A stretch of 64,000 nucleotides of DNA from JAGQWW01 sp041392845 (GTDB lineage Bacteria > Bacteroidota > Bacteroidia > Chitinophagales > Saprospiraceae): positions 1 to 64,000 of the forward strand of contig JAWKLG010000019.1 in the NCBI GenBank assembly GCA_041392845.1, given 5' to 3'. This document shows, piece after piece, positions 49,556 to 58,200 of the stretch. Position 1 is the stretch's first letter. Every line of letters starts with the position of its first letter. Below the pieces are notes generated by a model. It saw only the letters and a program-made list of their open reading frames with translations. It was not told the DNA's origin and ran no database searches. The translations under genes were made by a program, and so were the position numbers.

Positions 49556-52465
49556 ATGCGTCTCATTTTACTTTTCATTTTCTCCCTGGTAATATTCAAT
49601 GCTTATTCCCAGCATTTTGAAGATGGTTTTTCCTTTAATATGCCGGCTGGTGATTCCAGTCAGCAACGTTTTTTGCCGGAATTTCCCGTAGTACCCATCG
49701 AAGGTTTTGTAGAAGTTTCTGCTGACGGAGATTTCATTGTCAATGGAGAAAAAATCAGATTTTGGGGGTTCAATACTACAACCGGAGGCTGTTTTCCTCC
49801 AAAAGAGCAGGCAGCAGGAATTGCCGCCAGGCTTAGAAAAATGGGCGTCAATATCATCCGGTTTCATCATATGGATAATCCATGGTCGGGACAGGAAGGG
49901 ACTATATTAGAAAGGTCTGCAAACAATACTACGACCCTGAATCAGGTCTCCCTGGACCGCTTACATTATTTTTTATATCATTTAAAAAGAAATGGAATTT
50001 ATGCCAATATCAATCTTCACGTTTCAAGAGAAATGAAAGAAGGAGACGGTATTCCAGGAGCAGCAGGAATTCGGGAATATGGAAAGGCGGTGAATATGTT
50101 TGACAAAGAAATGATTGAAAATCAAAAGGTTTTTGCACGGAATCTTTTAAATAGTGTCAATCCATATACAGGTCTTGCCTTAAAAGATGACCCCGTAGTT
50201 GCCATCGTTGAAATAAGTAATGAAAATACCTTATATGGTTTTTGGAAAAGTAATTTGCTCCATTCCCAATCAGAAGGAAGTAATCTAATCCAAAGACACA
50301 GCGATAGTTTGGATAATCGCTTTCAATCTTTTTTAAGAAATAAATACCCGAGTCAAGCTGCTTTTGAACAATCGTGGAATACTGACATCAGTGGCAATAG
50401 TACCAATATGGCCCGTGACGGTGGATTTGAATCTGGTGATGTGGAACAAGACTGGATATTGGAATTGCACGATCCTTCCAGAGCGAATATTTCGATAGAA
50501 AATAATAATCCTTTTGAAGGCAACCACTGTGCGAAAGTTGAAATAACCTACCATTCAGGAGTGAACTGGCATGTGCAGTTTAAACAAAATCAGCAAACTG
50601 TAGAGGCCGGTAAAACTTACAGAATAAATTTTGCCTGTCGTGCTGATCAGGCTGGTCAGGTCAATGTGTATGCACATCGAGAAAATGCACCTTACACCTG
50701 GTATGGTGGAAGGACCATCAATGTGGACCAAAATTGGAACACTTATTCTTTTGTTTTTACAGCTCCGGAGGAGAATAATGGACTCGTGAGACTTGGATTC
50801 AGTTTCATAGATCAGGAAGGCAGTTTTTATTTTGACGGATATGAATTTGTGGAAGATGGACTAACAGGTGTTGAAGGAGGTGAAATGCTGTCTGCAGGTA
50901 ATGTAAGAAGAATCTGGTATGGTGAAATTGCTTCCTTTTCAAAAAACAGGGTAGCTGATTTGGCTGAATTTTACATTGGCATTCAAAAAGATTACTTTGA
51001 TGAAATGTATGCCTTTTTAAAAAATGAACTTGGTGTTATATGCCCAATAACCGGCACAAATGCTTTGAGTGGAATGGCTGATGCTTACACTCAGGAAGGA
51101 CTTGATTTCCTGGATGATCACAGTTATTTTGACCATCCGTGGTTTCCTAATGGCTGGTCTTTGACAGACTGGTACATTGAAAATGAATCCAGTTTGAAAA
51201 CCTATTCACTTTGGCCTGTTGGGAATGTTATTCCCGGATATCGATTGTCTAATAAGCCTTACACCATCAGTGAATACAATCATCCTTTTCCAAACCGCTA
51301 CAAGGCTGAGATGATGCCCGCCTTGACCAGTTATGCCTCCTTTCATGATATTGACGGCATTATGTTTTTTGAATATCAGAACGACCATTGGGACTGGGAG
51401 AGTGATTATCTGGACGAGTTTTTCGCTATGAACCGAGACAATTTACAAATGTCTCTTTCTCCGATTTATGCTTATATTTTTAGAAATAAAGTCATTCCCT
51501 CCGGAACAAGGGTAAGCAAGATTGATTATTCAAAAGAATACCTATACAAGGTTCCTAGAATTGATCAAACCAATAGATGGGGAAAGTACTATCCCTATGA
51601 TACAAGGATCCATTTAGAAGAAAGGGTAGAAATTAATTCTTACAATGGAACAGGAGAGCCAACTTTATCTCAGCTTCCTCAAGGCAATTATGCGGATCTT
51701 TTAAAAACATCCAATAATGTAACCAACCTGGATGTTGGTAAAGGTCTTTTGATGACAAGTACGCCTCAATTTGTTTGTATAGCTGGAGAATTAAGCCAAA
51801 CCAATTTTGTCCAGACCCCGAATCTGGAAATTACCGGTGCCAATGATTTTGGGGTTGTAAGTTGGTTGTCCTTGACAAACGATGACCTTCCAAATTCGAA
51901 ATACAGTTTGCTTTCATTAGTCAATCAAATTCAAAATACCAATATGGCCTGGGACGGACTTACCAGCGTACACGACAATTGGGGAGAGTCCCCTACCCTA
52001 CAGAAACCCTTGATTATTGGATTAGGAATGGGAATTGAAGCTGATTCGATTCATTTGTATCCTTTGAATCCAGATGGAAGTATTGACAGCAGCAATTATC
52101 AGACTTTTACACCCATTATTGGAAACAGATTTTTAGTTGGGATTGATCAGAATGTAAGCAAAAGTTTATGGTTTGGGATTGAGGCATTTGGCGAAAATAT
52201 TTCAAGTAATGTTGATATAGAATTTTCAGATGAATTGAAGATTTACCCAAATCCGGCGAATGACTTTATCTGGGTTAGTGGAATCACTCAAAATGATGTT
52301 GATTTGGAAATTTTAGATGTAAATGGAAAACTTGTTTTAAAAAATAGGGTTTCGAAAGTGGATGGCGTGTTTAGTCAGGATATCAGTTCCCTTTCAAAAG
52401 GTATGTTTATTTTAAGATATAAATCAGGGAAGGAAGTGAAAACCCGGAAATTTGTAAAGAACTAA
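49556..52465 (+). CDS. Secreted glycoside-hydrolase-like protein with inserted CBM and T9SS sorting domain
   Basis: Signal peptide MRLILLFIFSLVIFNAYSQ, then a (beta/alpha)8 barrel of the GH5/GH-A type beginning FIVNGEKIRFWGFNTTTGGCFPP, with INLHVSREM and the acid/base pair N222-E223 in VEISNENTLYG. A carbohydrate-binding module (about residues 285-440, MARDGGFESGDVEQDWILELHDP to SFIDQEGSFYFDGYEF) is inserted within the barrel, which resumes with FAEFYIGIQKDYFDEM-like text and ends with SEYNHPFPNRYK (possible nucleophile E). A beta domain follows, and the last 75 residues (LKIYPNPANDFIWVSG to TRKFVKN) are a type A T9SS sorting domain. Substrate not visible; 969 residues. Confidence 0.82.
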   Translation: MRLILLFIFSLVIFNAYSQHFEDGFSFNMPAGDSSQQRFLPEFPVVPIEGFVEVSADGDFIVNGEKIRFWGFNTTTGGCFPPKEQAAGIAARLRKMGVNIIRFHHMDNPWSGQEGTILERSANNTTTLNQVSLDRLHYFLYHLKRNGIYANINLHVSREMKEGDGIPGAAGIREYGKAVNMFDKEMIENQKVFARNLLNSVNPYTGLALKDDPVVAIVEISNENTLYGFWKSNLLHSQSEGSNLIQRHSDSLDNRFQSFLRNKYPSQAAFEQSWNTDISGNSTNMARDGGFESGDVEQDWILELHDPSRANISIENNNPFEGNHCAKVEITYHSGVNWHVQFKQNQQTVEAGKTYRINFACRADQAGQVNVYAHRENAPYTWYGGRTINVDQNWNTYSFVFTAPEENNGLVRLGFSFIDQEGSFYFDGYEFVEDGLTGVEGGEMLSAGNVRRIWYGEIASFSKNRVADLAEFYIGIQKDYFDEMYAFLKNELGVICPITGTNALSGMADAYTQEGLDFLDDHSYFDHPWFPNGWSLTDWYIENESSLKTYSLWPVGNVIPGYRLSNKPYTISEYNHPFPNRYKAEMMPALTSYASFHDIDGIMFFEYQNDHWDWESDYLDEFFAMNRDNLQMSLSPIYAYIFRNKVIPSGTRVSKIDYSKEYLYKVPRIDQTNRWGKYYPYDTRIHLEERVEINSYNGTGEPTLSQLPQGNYADLLKTSNNVTNLDVGKGLLMTSTPQFVCIAGELSQTNFVQTPNLEITGANDFGVVSWLSLTNDDLPNSKYSLLSLVNQIQNTNMAWDGLTSVHDNWGESPTLQKPLIIGLGMGIEADSIHLYPLNPDGSIDSSNYQTFTPIIGNRFLVGIDQNVSKSLWFGIEAFGENISSNVDIEFSDELKIYPNPANDFIWVSGITQNDVDLEILDVNGKLVLKNRVSKVDGVFSQDISSLSKGMFILRYKSGKEVKTRKFVKN

Positions 52466-52548
52466 GCATTAAAATTGTACGATTTTTGAACCCACATTAT
52501 TTTAGCGAAAATTCGCTGGCAATTTTAGACTTTCCGTATCCGGTTGGC

Positions 52549-52556
52549 TATATTTG
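52549..52556 (+). promoter_or_regulatory. Candidate -7 box TATATTTG of etfBA
   Basis: TATATTTG matches TAnnTTTG; it lies 67 bases before etfB. The -33 region reads TTTTAG, a half match. Confidence 0.45.
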
Positions 52557-52622
52557 CGCGCTTTCCAAGCCAGAGAAGCAAATAATTTAGTCCTAACTAA
52601 ATGAAATAAAACTTTCAATACA

Positions 52623-53363
52623 ATGAAATTACTTGTTTGTGTAAGTAAAACACCTGACACCACTGCCAAAATTTCTTTTTCAGGAGAAGGGTCAGAATTT
52701 GACAAAACAGGAGTACAGTTCATCATGAATCCTTATGATGAATGGTATGCCCTGGTTAGAGCTTTAGAGCTAAAAGAAAAAGCTGGAGGCTCTGTTACAA
52801 TTATAAATGTTGGTCCTGCTGAAAACGACCAGGTCATTCGTAAAGGTTTGGCGATTGGTGCAGATAGTGCTGTTAGGGTTAATACGGACCCGAAAAGTGC
52901 CATGGATGTTGCCCGTCAAATTGCAGCCTATGCCAAGCAGGAAGGTTTTGATATTATCCTTACCGGAAAAGAAACCATCGATTTCAATGGTGGTGAAATT
53001 GGAGGTATGGTGGCTGAAATGCTTGACTTACCTTTCATTTCTTTTGCATCCAACCTTGATGTAGAAGGAGATAAAGCTACTGCCACACGAGAAATAGAAG
53101 GAGGAAGTGAAGTAATGGAGGTTAATACTCCATTTGTTTTAAGTGCTGCCAAAGGAATGGCAGAACAAAGAATTCCGAACATGCGCGGAATTATGATGGC
53201 AAAATCAAAACCGTTGACAGTGGTAGATCCAGTTTCAGGAGACGACCCTTCTGTGCCGGTTCATTTCGAATTGCCACCTCCAAAATCCGGAGTTAAACTG
53301 GTTGACCCAGAAGACATGGACGAATTGGTTCGTCTGTTGCACGAAGAGGCCAAAGCCATCTAA
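52623..53363 (+). CDS. etfB: Electron transfer flavoprotein subunit beta
   Basis: EtfB binds AMP and forms the heterodimer with EtfA that carries electrons from acyl-CoA dehydrogenases to the quinone pool. The start MKLLVCVSKTPDTTAKISFS, SVTIINVGPAENDQVIRKGLAIGADSAVRVN and the AMP-loop GGEIGGMVAEMLDLPF are typical. The signature EVNTPFVLSAAKGMAEQRIPNMRGIMMAKSKP is the ETF beta recognition region. 246 residues, full length. It is followed by etfA after 43 bases, as usual. Confidence 0.97.
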   Translation: MKLLVCVSKTPDTTAKISFSGEGSEFDKTGVQFIMNPYDEWYALVRALELKEKAGGSVTIINVGPAENDQVIRKGLAIGADSAVRVNTDPKSAMDVARQIAAYAKQEGFDIILTGKETIDFNGGEIGGMVAEMLDLPFISFASNLDVEGDKATATREIEGGSEVMEVNTPFVLSAAKGMAEQRIPNMRGIMMAKSKPLTVVDPVSGDDPSVPVHFELPPPKSGVKLVDPEDMDELVRLLHEEAKAI

Positions 53364-53406
53364 TCCGGAGTTAACACCTTTTTGATCATCCTTAATTTAA
53401 AATAAT

Positions 53407-54363
53407 ATGGTACTTGTATTTGCAGAATCAGAAGGCGGTAAATTTAAAAAAGCAGCTTTCGAGACTGTTAGTTACGGAAAAGCCGTAGCTGATGCATTGG
53501 GAACCGAATGTGCTGCACTGGTTGTTGGAACTGAAAACAATGAAGCAGGCAGCCTAGGAAAATATGGTGCAGATAAAGTTTATCAAATCGCACAAGAAAA
53601 ATTGAATCATTTTGACAGCCAGACATTCACCAGAGCCATAGCCGGTACTGCTGAAAAGTTGGGTGCAAAAGTTATCATCGTAAGCCATTCATCAACCGGT
53701 AAATCTTTGATTGGAAGATTGGCCGTAAAATTGAATGCCGGTTCAGTTGCCGGTGTAAATTCCGTCCCAACGAACGATGGGAGTTTCAAGGTTAAAAAAT
53801 CAGTTTATTCAGGTAAAGCGATTGCTACTTATGAAATAAACACTGATTATAAAGTGTTGTCTTTGATGGGCAATGCTTTCAGACCCAATGAGAGCGGAAG
53901 TGAAGTTTCTGTTGAGAATCTTGACATTGAAACAGGAGATGCTAAAGTCAAAGTTCTGGAGCACAAGACAGTAACTGGAACAGTTCCTTTGCCTGAGGCA
54001 GAATTGGTTGTCAGTGCAGGTCGAGGAATGAAAGGCCCTGAGAACTGGGGCATGATAGAGGAGCTAGCCAATGAATTGGGAGCAACCACCGCTTGTTCAA
54101 GACCGGTTGCTGATGCAGGCTGGAGACCTCACCACGAGCACGTTGGACAAACCGGTATTGCCATTCGTCCAAACTTGTACATCGCTATCGGTATCAGTGG
54201 TGCCATTCAACACCTTGCCGGAGTGAATAATTCAAAAACGATAGTTGTAATTAATAAAGACCCGGAAGCACCTTTCTTCAAAGCTGCAGATTACGGAGTA
54301 GTCGGAGATGCATTTGATGTAGTACCAAGACTGATTGAATCTGTGAAGAAATTCAAGGGCTAG
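53407..54363 (+). CDS. etfA: Electron transfer flavoprotein subunit alpha
   Basis: EtfA carries the FAD. The C-terminal FAD domain is clear: ELVVSAGRGMKGPENWGMIEEL, SRPVADAGWRPHHEHVGQTG, LYIAIGISGAIQHLAGVNNSKTIVVINKDPEAPFFKAADYG. The N-terminal domain (VLVFAESEGGKFKKAAFETV) is the usual Rossmann-like half. At 318 residues it is complete. The pair etfBA is transcribed together; no acyl-CoA dehydrogenase is next to it here. Confidence 0.97.
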   Translation: MVLVFAESEGGKFKKAAFETVSYGKAVADALGTECAALVVGTENNEAGSLGKYGADKVYQIAQEKLNHFDSQTFTRAIAGTAEKLGAKVIIVSHSSTGKSLIGRLAVKLNAGSVAGVNSVPTNDGSFKVKKSVYSGKAIATYEINTDYKVLSLMGNAFRPNESGSEVSVENLDIETGDAKVKVLEHKTVTGTVPLPEAELVVSAGRGMKGPENWGMIEELANELGATTACSRPVADAGWRPHHEHVGQTGIAIRPNLYIAIGISGAIQHLAGVNNSKTIVVINKDPEAPFFKAADYGVVGDAFDVVPRLIESVKKFKG

Positions 54364-54620
54364 GAGTGCTGGGTGCTGGGTGCTGGGTGCTGGGTGCTAG
54401 GTGCTAGGTTCTGGTCTGGGGCCACAACGAGGAAGTCGGTTTGGCGGTTTTTTTTTATGAGTGTAGTTGAAGGGTTGAATGCTGAAGGTTGATTGAAGAC
54501 GGATATGGAACAATAGGAATTTTCAGAGACGGCTAGCATACCATCTATGGGAATTCAACCACCAATTATTCAACCCATCAAATATTCAATTATCCAACCA
54601 TTCAAATCAATTATTTGGGC
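54362..54620. repeat. GCTGGGTGCTGGGTGCTAGG and TTGAATGGTTGAA word repeats
   Basis: CTGGGTGCTGGG words start right at the etfA stop (54362-54415), followed by GGGTTGAATGC words and TCAACCATTC words at 54550-54610. Same families as elsewhere in the window. Confidence 0.8.
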
Positions 54621-54720
54621 CTGACAGGACATCAGAATTTTTGAAAGGACATAAGAATATCTGCACGTTTAACCAACATTCTATCAAATAACAGTTCGGA
54701 TAAAGCATTGATAATCGCTA

Positions 54721-54866
54721 GTTACGCTTTTCGTTCGCCGTTCGCTATTCGTTTTAGTTCCCTCGTAAACTGTAAATCGTAAACCTTAAATTCCACAAAT
54801 ACCAGATGAAAAGCTCCTCCACCTGTTATTCTACTTGTAATATGGGAAATTCCCATCAAGGAACTA
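54721..54866 (+). repeat. Dispersed repeat element, copy 3
   Basis: Same element as at 15061 and 27688: CGCTTTTCGTTCGCCG, CGTAAACTGTAAATCG, ACAAATACCAGATGAAAAGC, GTTATTCTACTTGTAATATG and ATTCCCATCAAGGAACT in order. Confidence 0.8.
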
Positions 54867-54891
54867 ACTGCTTACAATTCGTTCTTTTCAC

Positions 54892-54925
54892 CTGGTAGAG
54901 CCGCCAAGCTTGGCGGCTCTACCAG
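54892..54925. repeat. Perfect 34-base palindrome related to the TAGAGCCGC family
   Basis: CTGGTAGAGCCGCCAAG and its exact reverse complement meet without a loop. The arm GTAGAGCCGC is shared with the palindromes in the 173-base repeats at 40.5-40.9 kb. Confidence 0.85.
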
Positions 54926-55159
54926 ACGGTTTTTCCCTTTCCAAAATTCAATCATTTACTCATTAAAAACTCAACCCTTCAATTATTCAACCCTTCAACT
55001 ATTCACTCCTTCAAAATTAAAAGGGACCCGTCCGGCCGAAGCCATCTGAATCCCTCTTAGACAAAACCAAACAGTTTGTTTCCCCAAAAAAATTACATCT
55101 TCGTCATAGTTTTTTCATTACGGACAAAGCTTCGCCATTTTCCTTCGTTGGAAATTGAA

Positions 55160-55192
55160 GGAAAAAGTGGCCTCTCCGAAGAGAGGCACTTT
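55160..55192 (-). terminator. Terminator of the giant surface-protein gene
   Basis: On the minus strand AAAGTGCCTCTC pairs with GAGAGGCCACTTT over a TTCG tetraloop, followed by TTTTTCC, about 25 bases beyond the stop at 55218. Confidence 0.8.
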
Positions 55193-55217
55193 GTATCTTA
55201 TGTAAGGTTTTCCGGAA

Positions 55218-58200
55218 TTACCGGTTGATTTGCAGGTATCCTTTGAACACTTCTCCTTCACCATCTTCAATGATGTAGTAGTAGGTTCCGTCAGGAAGTG
55301 CATCGTTGTTAAAGGTACCGTGCCATGGTAAATCATTCGTATAGCCGGTTTTTTCGTAAACTTTGTTACCCCAGCGATTGAATATGATTACCGTGTTATC
55401 AGGGAAAAACTCAATGTTTTCAATGTATAGATAATCATTGACACCATCTTCATTTGGACTGATGGCAGTGTAAATGATTAGTTTTCTTTCTGAAACGTCA
55501 ACCGTAATAATTATTTGTTGACAGTTTCCTTCGTCATCACAGATATCGATACAGAATTTATCTGTGCCCAGGAAGCCTGGATTTGGATTGTAGTTCAAGC
55601 AAGGTTCGTCGATAAGGTCAACGATTCCGAAGCTTGGAGTCTCGCAGAAGGTCATTGTTAGATTACCTGTCAAACTGGTTGGCAAACAGATATTGTACAA
55701 TGGCGTTTCAAGTGTAGTCTGCAAGTGAACAGAATCCGGTTCTTCGATTACCGGTGCTTTGAACTTAAGGTTCATTTGCAATGTATCTGCACATCTGCCC
55801 GCATTGTCCTGAACAATCAACATATAGTTGCCTTCACCCGGAACCGTAATACTTTGACGGTCTACCATTTGTTCGTTGATGGCCAATTGCAAGGTCGTTC
55901 TTGAATCAAGGTGCTCGATTACAAATTTGCCGTAGCTTGAATTGTTGGTTCCACCAAGAATTTTGTTGTCTATTTCATCTACTCTCCAGTTTCCAAGTGG
56001 ATCGAAAGTATTCATTTCTCCAACCAATTCGTTCAGGTCATCAAAACGTTTGTTTTCCAAAACGCCGGTACCGTAATCCCATTCTTTGATAAGGAAAGGA
56101 GGCTGGCCAAGATTCAATAATGAATTAAACTCATAGAATACCTGAACAGATGAACAATCGTCGATTGGACCTGTATAAATCTGACCATTCAAAAGAATGT
56201 CCAAATCCTGAAGATCCAAATCAACCAAAGGAAGACATACTACAAAGTCACCGTCTTCGTATTCACCATTGTATCTTTCCAAAGAGAATTTATCGTCACA
56301 CTCATCACAATCCCATTCGATATTTAAAGTATCAAGGCTGTATCTACAACCAAACTGGTCTGTAATGGTCACTGAATAAGACTCTAGGCTGGTCAATTCT
56401 GAAGCAACAGAACCTGTGTTGGTTATTCCATCAGCCCAGTCAAAATTGAATCCTCCGTTTGCACCATTTACCAGCAGTTGGATGCTTCCATCATAACCAT
56501 CGCAAGTTTCAGCATTTTCAATGATTTGAACATCCCAATCTGCAGGAGCGTCGATTTGAATAGGAGCCTCAGCTTCACAACCGTTTTCTTCATATTTGAT
56601 TATGTAATTACCTGCTCCAAGATTATTCAATGGTGTTGCACCTACCAATTGATTGTTTGCATTGTAAACATTGTAGGTCACTCCGTTGGTAGAACCGATA
56701 AAACCGGTGGTATTGTCCTCCGGGCAAATGATGTCTCTAATCTGTAATTCTGCCAAATCAATGGAAGGTTGATTTGGAGCCATCAGATTGTACTGAAGTT
56801 CCATTTCGCATCCGGCCTGGTCGGTAACCATCAGGTTATAAATTCCACTTTCCAAATCAGGAAGACATACATTATTACCTGCTAGGATATTGAAATAGGT
56901 TCCTGCATCACCGGTTACGGTGTACGGTGCTCTACCTCCATAAATAGTCAAACAAATCGAACCATTGGATTCCTTGCAATCGCTTGGTGCATTCAAGGTT
57001 TCTACAGTTTGAATTGGGTCTTCAAGGATGGTAAAGTTTCTAACAGAGCTACAATTGTTATCGTCGTTGATTAACAAAGTGTACCAACCTGCTGACAATC
57101 CGTCCAGTGTAATGGTGTCTCCACCGCTTACCTGTTGTGTGATATTTGTTGTTGGAACAGTAGCTGTAAAGTTACCTGTACCATTGATGATGAACTGAAC
57201 TGCACCGGTTCCTTCATTGGCACAAGCCACATCAAAGGTTTCAGTAATTTCCAATTCAGGTCCACCCAAGGATTGGATGGTATAATTTTTAGCTTGATAA
57301 CAACCATCAGGAGCAGTAATTCTAACGAAATATCTTCCAGCACCTAAATCCTGAGCAGAAGCCTGGTCTGAAATGATATTGCTATCAGCATCCATCCATT
57401 CGAAAGTATAACCTGCTGGTGCGTCATCGATTGAAAGCAAACCATTGTCTTCACCACAGGTTGCATCCTGTACAGTTTCTGCAAATCCGAAATCAAGAGG
57501 GCGGATGTCGATGATAACTTCTTTGGTAGATGCACAACCGAGGTCGTCATATACAGTAACATCATAAGTTCCTACCCCAAGATTTGAGAATGGCTGAGCA
57601 TTGCCATTCATAGGATAATCTTCGTTTAAAACGTCTCCATTCTTAATAAAATCATATCTGAATGGCTGGCTGCCACTTTGAACAATCAATAAGAAGAATC
57701 CGGTTTCCTGACCACAAATGGTATTACTGTGTTCGAAAATACCCATTTCAGGACCAGGTTTGCTAAACAATTTAAAGTCTTCAATTACTGAACAACCATT
57801 TACACCTTCTATTTCAACGATGTAATTTGAATTGGTTGTTACAGGAATAACATTGAAAGTTAGAATTGCTCCATTGAAAGAAGCCGCAGTGTAAGCTCCG
57901 CCTCCTGAGATATTGTAAGAAGCAATGTCTTCACTAATTTCAATAGTAACCGTTTTTGCAACGCCATCACAAGTGTAAACTGAATCCAGTGGAGTAAGAA
58001 TGGCCGGTGGATTCGGATCGTTGATTTGAATTGGATTTCCAATAAACTCAACTTCACAGGCTTGTCCGCCTTTCACTCGAACCCAAACAAAATAGTTACC
58101 CGCTTCCAAACCATTAAATTCAGGGCTGTCTTGCCATAAAACGCCATCAATGGAATATTCCAACTGACCACTATTGCTGGTTGCACTAACAGTAATTGTT

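Larger units (their letters stand above)
54364..55217. other. Intergenic region rich in repeats
   Basis: The 850-base gap between etfA and the giant adhesin gene contains word repeats, a copy of the dispersed element (54721-54866), a perfect 34-base palindrome (54892-54925) and a terminator near 55160. No gene is visible. Confidence 0.6.
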
